From: Myxococcales bacterium
Lineage (GTDB): Bacteria; Myxococcota_A; Polyangia; Haliangiales; Haliangiaceae
Reading direction: 5' to 3'
DNA length: 54,870 nt
NCBI GenBank assembly: GCA_028287115.1
Contig: JAQBQF010000366.1
Coordinates: 1-54,870, forward strand
The notes under the pieces were generated by a model, which was given only the letters and a program-made list of their open reading frames with translations, made no database searches and was not told the origin of the DNA. The stretch's first letter is position 1. The number at the start of each line of letters is the position of its first letter. A program made the translations under genes and the position numbers. Below, one piece after another: positions 17,076 through 26,285 of the stretch.

Positions 17076-18110
17076 TCACGACGCTTTGATGTCGATGTGC
17101 GGATGCGCTTCGCGCAGCACGCGGATGATCGGTGTCTCGAGCGGCGCTGTGACCTCGAGCACGCGCAGGGTCGCCATCAAAGGACGCTCCGCGAGCATCG
17201 CGAGGGCCGCCGAGATGTCGCGCCGGCTCGTGATCGACACCGAGCGCAGCGAGGGCCACTCGCCTTGCAGCAGGTCGGGAATCACCTCCGGCGTGTCGAT
17301 CGCGAGCTTGATCGTGTCGACGCTGGCATGACCGCGCACCTTCGTGCCGGCGGGCATCGCGAGGATCTCGAGCTTCGGCATCACGTCGAGGAGCTCTTGC
17401 ACGTGGTGCGGCGACGTGACCGTGAGCTGGCGGATCGAGTCTCGCCGTGGCGAGGTCGCGATCGCCGAGCGCACGTCGCTCGTGTGAACCCGCGGAAACT
17501 CGAGGTGACGCACGAACCGCGCGATCGGTGCGAGGAGCACGATGCCGACGAGCGTGCCGTGCGAGCTCTCTGGATGATGGCGATACGGCGGCGGCCGCGC
17601 GGGCTCGCGTTGACCGACGCGGATCGTCGTGACCCAGCCATGGGTCCAGGCGAGCTCGATGACGCCTTGATCGACGAGCCCCGCGTAGAGGCCGAAGATC
17701 TCGTCGCCACGCGCCTCTTCGAGCTCCGCGATCGCTGTCGTCAGCGCTGGCGTAGGCGCGGCCTCGGCGCGGGCGCGAAGCGCGGCGAGCTCGCCACAGG
17801 GATCCCCGCGCTCGATCAGCCAGTCGGCGTAGACGGCGAGTTGCTCGCGATCGTCGATCGAGATCGCGGCTTCGATCGTGGGATCGCACGCGACGGGCCG
17901 TGCGATGTCCGGATCGCCGAGCACGAGATGCCAGCCCTCGTTCACGATCTCGACAAAGCGCTGGCGGTACGCTGCGAGCGCGGCGTGCTCGCTGTCATGC
18001 TGCTCGCGTTGCGTATCGGCGTGGTCGAGGTGAACTCGCTCGACGAGAGCAGAACCTTCGCGCGCCAGCTCGAGGTTGAACGTGCGATCAGCGCGCGAGA
18101 ACAGAGCCAC
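17076..18110 (-). CDS. TIGR02996-type protein with leucine-rich-like C-terminal half
   Basis: 344 residues from a GTG at 18110 that overlaps the upstream stop by one base. Residues 40-90 match the TIGR02996 repeat-companion domain, whose hallmark is AVYADWLIERGDPCGELAAL. The domain is common in myxobacteria and planctomycetes and of unknown function. The C-terminal half has LRR-like segments (LTVTSPHHVQELLDVMPKLEILAMP, here read as separate strands, and SLRSVSITSRRDISAALAML). No signal peptide is visible, so it is probably cytoplasmic even though the upstream operon genes encode envelope proteins. Confidence 0.75.
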   Translation of the reverse strand: MALFSRADRTFNLELAREGSALVERVHLDHADTQREQHDSEHAALAAYRQRFVEIVNEGWHLVLGDPDIARPVACDPTIEAAISIDDREQLAVYADWLIERGDPCGELAALRARAEAAPTPALTTAIAELEEARGDEIFGLYAGLVDQGVIELAWTHGWVTTIRVGQREPARPPPYRHHPESSHGTLVGIVLLAPIARFVRHLEFPRVHTSDVRSAIATSPRRDSIRQLTVTSPHHVQELLDVMPKLEILAMPAGTKVRGHASVDTIKLAIDTPEVIPDLLQGEWPSLRSVSITSRRDISAALAMLAERPLMATLRVLEVTAPLETPIIRVLREAHPHIDIKAS

Positions 18111-18643
18111 TAATGCCCGGCGACGGCGATCGTGCCTTGGAGCTTGACCGCGATCGTGTCGACGACGGCGCCGCACGTTCGGGTCAGCGAGACGGCACCG
18201 TCGACGACGAGCTCGAAGCCCGCAGGATCGGTTCCGTTCGCGCACACGCCTTGGCCCGACGCCGAGCCGGTGGGCGGGCGCGTGCGATCGAGTGCGTACA
18301 TGCAGCCGTTCGTATCATCACCGGCGACGTCGATGAGCTTGACGTCGCTGCCGAGCGAGAGCGGCATCGTCGCGAGCAGGTCCGGCCGCGGTACGCACAA
18401 CGTGATGGGCTTGGTGCCGGGAGTCTGTCGACCGGCGATCGTCAGGCTCTCGAGACCGGGCGGCGCATCGGCAGCAGGGCAATCGTGATTCGCGCCGGCG
18501 ACCAAGTTGCCGTAGGTCAGGGTCACCTGATCACTCGATGCGGTGAGCCCGGTGTCGGACGCACCCATCGTGCCGCACTTGTTATCGCTGCAGCCCGCGG
18601 CGAGCGCGGCGCTAATAATCGAAAGGTACAGTAATCGAGACAT
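18110..18643 (-). CDS. Small lipoprotein, unknown function
   Basis: 177 residues from ATG 18643, giving MSRLLYLSIISAALAAGC, a clear lipoprotein signal. The mature part has five further Cys residues and a strand-rich pattern ending in VKLQGTIAVAGH. The 5' end overlaps the 3' end of the DUF3570 gene by 32 bp, and its stop overlaps the next GTG by one base, so it is translated as part of the leftward operon. No family recognised. Confidence 0.7.
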   Translation of the reverse strand: MSRLLYLSIISAALAAGCSDNKCGTMGASDTGLTASSDQVTLTYGNLVAGANHDCPAADAPPGLESLTIAGRQTPGTKPITLCVPRPDLLATMPLSLGSDVKLIDVAGDDTNGCMYALDRTRPPTGSASGQGVCANGTDPAGFELVVDGAVSLTRTCGAVVDTIAVKLQGTIAVAGH

Positions 18644-19760
18644 GGGCCACCACGGCATTGCCGAACCGGTTGTGTTGGAGGATGTATTCGAGCACGCCTT
18701 CGAACCGCGCGCCTCGCCATTTTCCGCTGAGGTCGAACGCTTCACCGAACACGCCGAGCTTGGCCTCCAGTGTATGACCGGTGAATGCGGACATCTTCGG
18801 ATCGTCGGTGAAGTAGGGCGTCGCGTTCATCGCCGGATTGCTGCTCGCGTACCGCTTCTCCCAGAAGAACGCCGCCGTCTGCGTGTAGTAACGATAGCGC
18901 ACCGACGCGTCGGCGACCGTGCCGACCTGCTGGATGATCCGCAGCTCGGGCGTATGGGCATGGATGTGCCAGTCGTCACGGTAGTAGCGGTAGGCGGCGA
19001 TCAACGTGGTCTGCGTCGTGTTGACGAAGTAACGGCCCGAGAGCGCGATGGCGTGGCGCAGCCGATCGTTCGGATGTTTCTCGGCGACGAAGCCATCGCC
19101 CGTGAGGACCTGGCGATACGGGTTTGCTTGGAAGCCGTGGCTCTTCACGATGTCGTACGTGACCGCGACGAGCGCGTTCTTGCCGACGATCTGGCTCAGC
19201 GACGCAAACCCGGAGTACGTCCGCAGCGGGCAGTCCGTGCGGGTCGCGAGCGACGAGTTGTCGCACGTGAGGAGCGGGCCGCCCATCGGGCCCTGCGCGC
19301 CGGAGTTGTCGACCCGATCGATCGAAACGCCACCGCCGAGGCCGAGCACCGCATTTTTCTGTGCGAGATCTGCTTCGCCGCGCGCGCCGAGGTAGAGCGA
19401 TCGGTAGTCAGATTCGGTCGAGTACTTCGTCTCACCGCCAAGGCGAAATCGATCGACGAACGACAGGCTGGCCGGCGCATCGAGCTCGCGCGTGTAGCCA
19501 ATGCCACCTTCGTATCGCTTCTCCGTGAACGGCGTGGCGTTCGCGGCGCCGGAGCCCGCAGATGCCGACGTGATCGCATCGACGAGCAAGTGCGCCGTGA
19601 CGAGCCCGCGCTCACCGACCTCGAACATGCCGTCGAGCATCGGCTGCATGACGCGCGTCGACCTCTCTTTGTAATAGACGCCTCGCATCGAGACGGTCCC
19701 GTCGGCGTGAGCGAGAGTGCTTGCCGCGAGCAGCGCGACGAGAGCTAGTTGCAGCCGCAT
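18612..19760 (-). CDS. DUF3570 outer-membrane beta-barrel protein
   Basis: 382 residues with a signal peptide (ALVALLAASTLAHA). The start of the mature chain, GVYYKERSTRVMQPMLDG, followed by VDAITSASAGSGAANATPF and KRYEGGIGYTRE, is the hallmark of DUF3570. The rest is alternating barrel strands ending in an aromatic residue (SITVPFDY). Its start overlaps the DUF4266 gene by 16 bp. The DUF4266-DUF3570 pair is conserved across Proteobacteria, often with an ApbE-type flavin transferase or thioredoxin; neither partner is present in this window. The likely role is an outer-membrane channel or assembly partner of DUF4266. Confidence 0.9.
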   Translation of the reverse strand: MRLQLALVALLAASTLAHADGTVSMRGVYYKERSTRVMQPMLDGMFEVGERGLVTAHLLVDAITSASAGSGAANATPFTEKRYEGGIGYTRELDAPASLSFVDRFRLGGETKYSTESDYRSLYLGARGEADLAQKNAVLGLGGGVSIDRVDNSGAQGPMGGPLLTCDNSSLATRTDCPLRTYSGFASLSQIVGKNALVAVTYDIVKSHGFQANPYRQVLTGDGFVAEKHPNDRLRHAIALSGRYFVNTTQTTLIAAYRYYRDDWHIHAHTPELRIIQQVGTVADASVRYRYYTQTAAFFWEKRYASSNPAMNATPYFTDDPKMSAFTGHTLEAKLGVFGEAFDLSGKWRGARFEGVLEYILQHNRFGNAVVAHVSITVPFDY

Positions 19761-19978
19761 CCGCCACCAGGCTGGCCGGTACCACCGTCGGCACCTTCGC
19801 GCGAGCCGCGCTCGTGCTGCCCGAATCGAACTTCGCCGGCGTCGCGGTCATCGGTCATCGAGCGCTTCGCGAGGTTCTCGCGTTGATGAGCTCGAACAAC
19901 CACGCACCCGGTTGCGGCCATAGAAAGCACGATCGCGAAAACGATCGACATGGAGCTACGCACTGCGCTCGCGACCAT
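19745..19978 (-). CDS. DUF4266 lipoprotein
   Basis: A 77-residue lipoprotein with lipobox AATGC at Cys25; starting at ATG 19951 would shorten the signal to 16 residues. The mature part carries the DUF4266 signature: VRAHQRENLAKRSM, an EVRFGQHERGSREGADGG core, and a GGGCGCN terminus. The Cys-Gly-Cys ending is strongly conserved in this family and could bind a metal or form a redox pair. It is the first gene of the operon DUF4266-DUF3570-lipoprotein-TIGR02996. Only 44 bp separate it from the divergent lipoprotein gene at 20023. Confidence 0.9.
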   Translation of the reverse strand: MVASAVRSSMSIVFAIVLSMAATGCVVVRAHQRENLAKRSMTDDRDAGEVRFGQHERGSREGADGGTGQPGGGCGCN

Positions 19979-20022
19979 ATCATGCGCTAGCGGGGCATCT
20001 GCGATCGGTGTACACCTCGCGC

Positions 20023-21681
20023 ATGCGTATTACGTTCGTGTTCATGGTCTCCGCCGCGATCGGCTGCGGAGGGCCCGCGGAGGGTCCGAAGGCTCCAACC
20101 GGTGGCGGCGGCAGTGGCGATGTGAAGCCCGCTGCGCCGGGTGACGTTTCGTTCGACGTCGTCGCGCAGGAGATCAAAGGACTCGTGTTCGAGCCCGAGG
20201 CGATGGGCTCACCGGGCATGCCGCTCGCCGAGCCGAAAGGTCAGCGCGAGCCACAGACCGGCGCGAAGCTCGACGCGCTGATCAAGAAGCAGCAGCAGAC
20301 GTTCACGAACACCAAAGATCCGGTGCAGAAGGAAGCGCAAGCGACGTTGCTCGCCACGATGCTCTATCACAAGTCGAAAGAGCTGCAAGGCGATGATCAG
20401 CAGCAGCGCCTGAAGGACGCTCGGCAGGTGCTGCGTGATGCAGCGCAAGTCTCAGGCGCGAAGGTCGACGACATCACGCTGCGGATCCTCGGCAGCTACG
20501 AGCTGCTGCTCGGCGATTATCCGGCCGCGGAGAAGGCGTGGTCGATGCTCGTCACGAACTATCCGAAGGACAAAGACGAGCTGTTCAACCGCGCCTGGTG
20601 GGCGTTCTCGCTGCTCAAGCAGTTCAAGAATGCCGAAGCCCTCGCGGTCGTCAAAGATCAAAAGCTCGACGACAAGCAACCCGAGCTCGCGTACACGACC
20701 GCATGGGCGAAGTGGCGCACCGGTGATGACGCCGGCGCGTGGCAAGCGATCCTGACCGCCGCGCGAGGCTGGAAGGACGTCAAGGGCTCGCTGCGGGACG
20801 CACTCGATCGCGACGTGTATCTGTTCGCCGGCCGGACCAACACCTCGATGACCGACGCGGTCACGCAGCTGTCGAGCGTCTACGGCAAGGCGAAGGATCA
20901 GCAGTACGACCTGCTCGCGGCGCTCGGCCTCAAAGCGTATCGCTTCGCGGGTCGCTGGAACGATGGCGTCGCTGCGATCGAGAAGGCTCTCGCCGTCGCC
21001 GGCGATAAAGTCCCGACGACGGACCGCCCGGTGCTGTTCTATGAAGAAGCCGACTACACGGTCTCGCTCGATGATCCGGTCGCGGCGGAGAAGTTCGCGA
21101 AGCAAGCGCTCGAGTCGCTACCGGGTTGTGGTCAGAAGTGCAGCGACAAGGACAAGGAGACGATCGTCGAGAGCATCAGTGGCATGGCGACGCTGTTCCA
21201 CGTGCTCTACGCGACCGCAAACGACGTTCGCTATTACCAACCGGCGCACGATCTCTACGAAGCGACGATTCCGCTCCTCACGATGAACGATGCGCGCCGC
21301 GCCGAGTCGACGAAGTATGCAGCGACGCTCGAGGCGACGCTGCGTGGCATGAAGGCGGGCACCGGTACGCACGAGAAGGGCGCGATGACCTCGCTGCTCG
21401 GTCACCACAACCAGGAAGTCCAGGCGTGTTACGAGCTCGGGCTCCAGAGCAATCCCAAGCTCGGCGGCACGGTGATCGTGAATCTCGAGGTCGAGCAGAG
21501 CGGCGTCGTGAAGGGCGCGTCGACCGATCCCAAGGCGGGGCTCGCGGACCTGTCGCTGGTCGCTGGATGTGTCGCCGAGCACGCGAAAGCCTGGAAGCTC
21601 CCCAAGCGCGGCCAAGCGGGCACGACTCGGATCAAGCTCACGTACAACATGAGCCCGCCGTCGTCCGCGCCACGCAAGTAA
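20023..21681 (+). CDS. Lipoprotein with TPR-like repeats and AgmX/PglI-type C-terminal domain
   Basis: 552 residues from ATG 20023 (GTG 20008 is an alternative). MRITFVFMVSAAIGC is a lipoprotein signal, followed by a Gly/Pro-rich linker. Residues 90-430 are helical and TPR-like, with a run of EKAWSMLVTNYPKDKDELFN-type hairpins. The last 95 residues (NQEVQACYELGLQSNPKLGG, then VIVNLEVEQSGVVKGAST) match the AgmX/PglI-type TonB-like C-terminal domain with its two conserved Cys, as in myxobacterial gliding and energy-transducing proteins. The combination suggests an envelope scaffold. The stop lies 6 bp from a convergent gene. Confidence 0.8.
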   Translation: MRITFVFMVSAAIGCGGPAEGPKAPTGGGGSGDVKPAAPGDVSFDVVAQEIKGLVFEPEAMGSPGMPLAEPKGQREPQTGAKLDALIKKQQQTFTNTKDPVQKEAQATLLATMLYHKSKELQGDDQQQRLKDARQVLRDAAQVSGAKVDDITLRILGSYELLLGDYPAAEKAWSMLVTNYPKDKDELFNRAWWAFSLLKQFKNAEALAVVKDQKLDDKQPELAYTTAWAKWRTGDDAGAWQAILTAARGWKDVKGSLRDALDRDVYLFAGRTNTSMTDAVTQLSSVYGKAKDQQYDLLAALGLKAYRFAGRWNDGVAAIEKALAVAGDKVPTTDRPVLFYEEADYTVSLDDPVAAEKFAKQALESLPGCGQKCSDKDKETIVESISGMATLFHVLYATANDVRYYQPAHDLYEATIPLLTMNDARRAESTKYAATLEATLRGMKAGTGTHEKGAMTSLLGHHNQEVQACYELGLQSNPKLGGTVIVNLEVEQSGVVKGASTDPKAGLADLSLVAGCVAEHAKAWKLPKRGQAGTTRIKLTYNMSPPSSAPRK

Positions 21682-21687
21682 CTGCGC

Positions 21688-23145
21688 TCAGCTGCGCTGG
21701 CGCTTCGGTGCGCGCTTCTTGCGCGGCCGGGCGAGCGTCGTGCCGGTGAGGCGAGCGGCGCGTTCGAGATCGAGCAGCATGCGCTCGGCGAGCGCGACGC
21801 GAGCCGGCTGTTCGGGATCGCCGAATAAGCCGGTCGGCAGCGCGCTCGTCGCGATGAACCGGCGGAGCGCGTGATAGCAAGCGCGGGCATCGCCGAGCTC
21901 GTGATAGGCGGCCGCGAGGTTCCAGTGATGGAGCGACCACGATGGCTCGGCTTCGATCGCGCGGAGCAGGTGGCCGACCGCTTCGGAAGGACGATGCTCG
22001 GCGAGCAAGCAGGCCGCGATCGCGCCCGCGACATCGGCGTTGGACGTATCGCAGCGCAGGAGCAACGCGAGCGCGCGGGAGATCTCGCCAGATGCGATCA
22101 GCTCGACGGCGTGACCGATCCGCGACGAGCTCGGCTGTGCTTGCGCGCGAGCGCCGACGTGCGCGTTGCCGAGATCGAGGAGGTCGCGCCCGAGGTAGTA
22201 CGGTGACTCGAGCTTCTCGACCGAATGTGCACTGACGCGAGCGGCCGCCGCGATGATCGCGCGCGCTTGTTCGAGATCGCTGCTGGCCATGCGATAGCCG
22301 TCGGCGACGAGCTCGGCGATCAGGTTCGCCGAGTCGGTCTCGGCCTTGTCTTCGTGGATGCAGTCTTCGACGTGGCCATCGCGGTCGACGAGCACGGCCC
22401 AGCGCCGCCACTTGCGCTCGCCGCTGACCTTGCGGCAAGCGACGATCACGAGGCGCGCGGCGGCATCGACGAGCACGGCGACCTGCGCGGGGCGCGGCAC
22501 ACGTGCGGGTTCGGGAATCGGTGCGACATCGTCGCGCATCGTGAGCTGCTCGATCTGCTCGCGAACATCGCGGTCGAGGTCGAGGCGCACCGACAGCTCG
22601 CTGCCGAGCCGGTGCGCGGCCGCCGGTGAGGACTCGGACATCACGGACAGGAGCTGGAGCATCTCGGAGGTCGCCAGCTGACGGGTCATCATGTCCGCGG
22701 CCGCGGCGACATCGGCGGCGCTCTCGAGCTGCGCGGCGAGCGCGATCGCGGAGCGCTTCTGGATCGCGGTCGGATCGGAGAACGTCGCGGCACCGCGCTC
22801 GCCGAGCTCCGCGAGCAAACCGAGCGCACAGACTTTGCCTTCGTCGGCGACGTTTGTCGTGGTGATCGAGCGGAGCGCGGCGATCACACGCGCGCGCGCC
22901 GAGGTGGTCGCGAGATGTGCGAGCGCAGCGCGGGCGGCATCGCGGCGCCGGACTTCGGGCGTGCACAGCTCGCGGCCGAGCAGCGGGATCGAGAGCGTGC
23001 CGAGCTTCTCGACAATGCGCTCGATGTGCAGTGCACGCGGAGGGGCGTTCGTGCGTTGTCGGTCGATCGAAAGAGTCGCGAACCAATCAGCCAGTCGCCG
23101 GAGGTCGACAAAGGCGCTCTCGACACCCATGAATGGCCCTACCAT
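21688..23145 (-). CDS. Cytoplasmic HEAT/TPR-like repeat protein, unknown function
   Basis: 485 residues; ATG 23145 or 23130. There is no signal peptide. The N-terminal third is Ala/Leu-rich helical repeat resembling HEAT units (RDAARAALAHLATTSARARV). The middle has a strand-rich segment (RKWRRWAVLVDRDGHVEDCI). The C-terminal third contains TPR-like helices, for example PSWSLHHWNLAAAYHELGDA. The tail is strongly basic (RPRKKRAPKRQRS) and could bind nucleic acid or acidic lipid. No known family was recognised. Confidence 0.72.
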   Translation of the reverse strand: MVGPFMGVESAFVDLRRLADWFATLSIDRQRTNAPPRALHIERIVEKLGTLSIPLLGRELCTPEVRRRDAARAALAHLATTSARARVIAALRSITTTNVADEGKVCALGLLAELGERGAATFSDPTAIQKRSAIALAAQLESAADVAAAADMMTRQLATSEMLQLLSVMSESSPAAAHRLGSELSVRLDLDRDVREQIEQLTMRDDVAPIPEPARVPRPAQVAVLVDAAARLVIVACRKVSGERKWRRWAVLVDRDGHVEDCIHEDKAETDSANLIAELVADGYRMASSDLEQARAIIAAAARVSAHSVEKLESPYYLGRDLLDLGNAHVGARAQAQPSSSRIGHAVELIASGEISRALALLLRCDTSNADVAGAIAACLLAEHRPSEAVGHLLRAIEAEPSWSLHHWNLAAAYHELGDARACYHALRRFIATSALPTGLFGDPEQPARVALAERMLLDLERAARLTGTTLARPRKKRAPKRQRS

Positions 23146-23466
23146 AGATGTATGGTCACTTAACTGTCAATGAATTTTCAGGAGCTTACGCGTGAGAATT
23201 GTGGTTCATCAACGCTCTCGATCACTTGGCCGCGAAGGCGGCGGTGAGTGTTTCGCGAGGCTCCGCGAGCATCACATTCGCTGTCACAAACACGTCGCGA
23301 TCTGCACACCCAATGCATCACTCCGCGGAGATCGCGTTAGCGCGTGATCGTTTGGTAATTCGCGCCACTACGCAACGAAACTGATCACGCGCGCAGACGG
23401 ATTTCGCTTTACAGATCGAACGCCGTTCGCAATCCTCCGCCCACGTTTTTTCGTAGGGGAGTCCTT
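23146..23466. other. Intergenic region, lower GC, probable promoter of the PEGA-type gene
   Basis: A 321-bp gap between divergent genes with visibly lower GC than its surroundings and no convincing gene; short frames within it have poor bias and no start signal. It holds small inverted repeats such as CGCGAGG-CT-CCGCG. It ends in GTAGGGGAGTCCTT before the ATG at 23467, a good ribosome-binding site. A promoter for that gene is expected here, but no clear -35/-10 pair could be fixed. Confidence 0.5.
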
Positions 23467-25338
23467 ATGGCGAACAAAGAGTCGACGGCGGTCAACGAGC
23501 TCATCGGCCTGATGCAAGGGTCCAAGCCGCTGCAGGACGGATCGGACGACTTGATGTTCAGTCCGCCGAAGTCGGCACCTCCCACGCGCGTGAATCCACC
23601 GCGCATGACCGCGTCGATTCCGCCGATGCGCGGATCGGGCGAGGTCGCGCCGCTGCCGAGAATGCGCGCTCCCACCGGAACGTCACCGCTCGACGTCCGC
23701 CAGCCGCAGGTCCGCATCTCGACCGCGCCGCCCACCCGCAGCGCGACGATTCCGCCGCTGCCTCCGAGCACGATGAAGACGCCGGAGCTACCCAAGCCGG
23801 CGGCCGCGAAGACCCTGCCGCCGCCGCGGCCGTCGAACCCCTCGGTGCCACCGCCGCGGCCCTCGACCCCCGTGATGTCGAAGCCTTCGCTGCCGGTGCC
23901 CGTGCGTACCCAGCCGCCCGCTTCGTCGCCGGTCGCGGCGCCGTTCGATGCTCGGCCGAACAAGGATGCTCATCCATTTGCGGCCCTGCCGGTCGTCAGC
24001 GCCCGCCCGCGGATCGATGCGCCGGGCGATGTCGTCTATGCCGATCACTGGTTCGAGCAGAGCCGCGCGATGGATCTCGTCGATGACGTGAACCTCGGCA
24101 CGCAGCCCGTCCCGAAGAAGGCGAAGAACACGGCGGTCGTGAAGAAGCTCGCGGCTCCGATGGCGGGGCTCCTGCTGATCGGGATCTGTGCCGGCGGCTA
24201 TCTCGCATTCGACGGCGAAGGCGGCAAGAAGCACGCGGCGGCGAAGCCGAAGGCGGTTGCAGCAGTCACGATTCCGAACCCCGACGGTCGGACGGACGTG
24301 ACGACCGCGTTCCCGCCGAAGTTTGGCGGCGCGCCGAAGGCTGAAGCGAAGACCGAACCGGTCGCCGAGGTGAAGGCCGAGCCCGTCGCCGAAGCGAAGA
24401 CCGAGCCGGTCGCCGCCGTAGAATCGAAGCCCGAAGCAAAGACCGAAGCGGTCGCGAGCACGGATGCGATCGCGAAGCCGGAAGCCGTCGCGAAGACCGA
24501 AGTCGTTGGGAAGACCGAAGTCGTTGCGAAGACCGAAGTCGTTGCGAAGGCGCCTGAGGTCGTCGCCGCGAAACCCGAGCCGGTCACCGAGCCGATCAAG
24601 GCTGCACCGGTCGCGATGGCAGCTACGGCGTCGCCGTCGTTGCGGGAAGTTCCGACGAGCCGCGGAGCCGTGACGCTTGTCGACATCCGGATCAACTCGA
24701 AGCCCGCAGGCGCGACGGTGATGCTGGTCGACAACGGCAAGACCGCGTTTCTCGGTACGACGCCGATCGCGGCGTCGGTCGATCCGTCACGCGCGTACGA
24801 CGTGATCTTGACGCTCGAAGGCCGGCCCACCCAGATGAGCCACTTCGATCCGATGAAGACACAGCGGCTCGAGATCGAGCTCGCGAAGGCCGTTCCGCAG
24901 GCTGCCGCGCAGTCCAAGGCAGTGGCGCAGCAGACCAAGGTGCCCGTCCAGGAGACGCCCGCGGTCGTCGCCGCGCCGGCCAAGCGCCATCACCACCACG
25001 AGGCGGTGAAGCCCGCGGTTGCGCTCGCCGAGCCGAGCTTTGCAGCCGACCCTGCGCCGAAGAACGCCGACAAGACCGAGAAAAAGGTCGAGAAGAAAGT
25101 CGCCGTCGCCGAGGCGAAGGGCTCCGGCGTGCTGATGGTCTCGAGCAAGCCGCCGTGCAAGATCTACGTCGACGGCAAGGACACTGGGCTCGTGACCCCG
25201 CAGCGCTCGTTGCCGCTGCCGGCCGGCCCGCACAAGATCACGCTCGCCAACGCGGCCGACAACATCACGAAGACCGTCTCGGTGCAGATCACGGCGGATC
25301 AGTCGACGAAGTTGATCCAAGATCTGATGAAGAAGTAG
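23467..25338 (+). CDS. Single-pass membrane protein with Pro-rich cytoplasmic part, KTE/VAK repeats and PEGA domain
   Basis: 623 residues. The first 200 are Pro/Ser-rich and disordered (many PPPRPS units). A membrane helix at about 239-257 (APMAGLLLIGICAGGYLAF) is preceded by KKAKN. The periplasmic part opens with low-complexity repeats built on AKTEVVAKTE and PVAEAKTEP (about 290-380), followed by a PEGA-like unit (INSKPAGATVMLVDNGKTAF). After an Ala-rich linker with HHHH comes a second, complete PEGA domain (VSSKPPCKIYVDGKDTG) ending LIQDLMKK. The plan resembles the non-kinase part of the protein at 5897-8029, so it may be a kinase-free relative. A strong ribosome site precedes the ATG. Confidence 0.82.
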   Translation: MANKESTAVNELIGLMQGSKPLQDGSDDLMFSPPKSAPPTRVNPPRMTASIPPMRGSGEVAPLPRMRAPTGTSPLDVRQPQVRISTAPPTRSATIPPLPPSTMKTPELPKPAAAKTLPPPRPSNPSVPPPRPSTPVMSKPSLPVPVRTQPPASSPVAAPFDARPNKDAHPFAALPVVSARPRIDAPGDVVYADHWFEQSRAMDLVDDVNLGTQPVPKKAKNTAVVKKLAAPMAGLLLIGICAGGYLAFDGEGGKKHAAAKPKAVAAVTIPNPDGRTDVTTAFPPKFGGAPKAEAKTEPVAEVKAEPVAEAKTEPVAAVESKPEAKTEAVASTDAIAKPEAVAKTEVVGKTEVVAKTEVVAKAPEVVAAKPEPVTEPIKAAPVAMAATASPSLREVPTSRGAVTLVDIRINSKPAGATVMLVDNGKTAFLGTTPIAASVDPSRAYDVILTLEGRPTQMSHFDPMKTQRLEIELAKAVPQAAAQSKAVAQQTKVPVQETPAVVAAPAKRHHHHEAVKPAVALAEPSFAADPAPKNADKTEKKVEKKVAVAEAKGSGVLMVSSKPPCKIYVDGKDTGLVTPQRSLPLPAGPHKITLANAADNITKTVSVQITADQSTKLIQDLMKK

Positions 25339-25344
25339 CCGCCG

Positions 25345-25638
25345 CTACAGGTGGCAGTGGTTTGGCGCGTCGGGCTTGCAGATGCCCGTCGCGTCGCAGG
25401 TCGCGGCTCCGCCGCCGGTGGGCGCGGGGCAGGGCGTGCTGGCGTCGCACGCCTGCGTGCACACCTGAAAGGCCATGAACGGATGGCACATCGCGCTCGT
25501 GCAGTCGTGCTCGGTGCTGCACAGGTCGTAGAGCGCCTTCGTGCAGGTCGGGCCTCGCGGATCGGCGTCGACCTCGGCGGGTGAGGAGCCGGAACACGCG
25601 ACGAAGCCCAGGGCGACCATCAGGGACAGGATCCGCAT
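25345..25638 (-). CDS. Small Cys-rich lipoprotein
   Basis: 97 residues. MRILSLMVALGFVACSG is a lipoprotein signal with lipobox FVAC. The mature chain has ten further Cys (for example CTKALYDLCSTEHDC, CHPFMAFQVC, CDATGIC), suggesting a knot of disulfides. Such small Cys-rich lipoproteins with TEHDC and CxxxC spacing are abundant in myxobacteria. It ends 6 bp from the convergent PEGA-type gene; function unknown. Confidence 0.75.
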   Translation of the reverse strand: MRILSLMVALGFVACSGSSPAEVDADPRGPTCTKALYDLCSTEHDCTSAMCHPFMAFQVCTQACDASTPCPAPTGGGAATCDATGICKPDAPNHCHL

Positions 25639-25748
25639 GCGTCCATCCTACACAAAGGGCCGCGCACCCGCCGTCAGCGCGAACAACTGCACGCGTTGAT
25701 TGCTACGCCGCGCGGCTTGGCGGTACGGTCGCCGCCAAGGAGGCCTGC

Positions 25749-26285
25749 GTGGGATATATCGACACGTTCAAGGGCTGGGCCGAGTCCATTCGCCAAGACA
25801 TCGAAGCCTACAAGGCGCTCCTCGAGTCGACGAAAGCCGACGCGAATTCGAAGAAGCTCGCGGGCGCTGCGCTCTCGTACCTCGTCAGCAAGATGGATCT
25901 GATCCCCGACTGGAACGAGGGAATCGGAGTCATCGACGACGTCATGGTGCTGCGCGTCTGCGCGCAGCTGACGCAAGGTCACGATCGTGGCGTGTTGCCG
26001 ACCACTGCGGAGGTCAGTCTCGATCGCATGGCGAACGAGGCCGATCACATCGCAAAATTTCTGGGCGGCCCGATCTACGACAAGCTGAAGTCGTACTGCT
26101 CGAAGCTTGGAGACACGGCGGTTCGCGGCCGCACGCCGGCGCAGCTCATCGAGGATGCGGCGCTTCGCAAGTCGTTCTATCGCGAGCTAGAAGACGAGAT
26201 CACGAAGACCGTGCCGATCGTCATCAATGATCCAACCGATGCCGAGCTGCGCCTCAAGGCGTATCTCACGCACAAGCTCCAATGA
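25749..26285 (+). CDS. DUF1232 (YkvA-like) protein
   Basis: 178 residues. The GTG at 25749 is fixed by a perfect AAGGAGG at 25737-25743. Residues 36-65 hold the DUF1232 signature ALSYLVSKMDLIPDW and GIGVIDDVMVLRV, a membrane-associated hairpin in YkvA-type proteins. The rest is helical and charged, without a signal peptide. DUF1232 proteins have no settled function. The last four bases overlap the start of the next gene (ATGA), and that gene likewise overlaps the DUF1338 gene, giving a three-gene translational unit. Confidence 0.82.
   Translation: MGYIDTFKGWAESIRQDIEAYKALLESTKADANSKKLAGAALSYLVSKMDLIPDWNEGIGVIDDVMVLRVCAQLTQGHDRGVLPTTAEVSLDRMANEADHIAKFLGGPIYDKLKSYCSKLGDTAVRGRTPAQLIEDAALRKSFYRELEDEITKTVPIVINDPTDAELRLKAYLTHKLQ

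Noticed and set aside
23199..23384. A 61-codon frame in the gap before the PEGA-type gene
   Set aside because: No Shine-Dalgarno, AT-richer codon use unlike the neighbours, no recognisable product; the region is better seen as control DNA.
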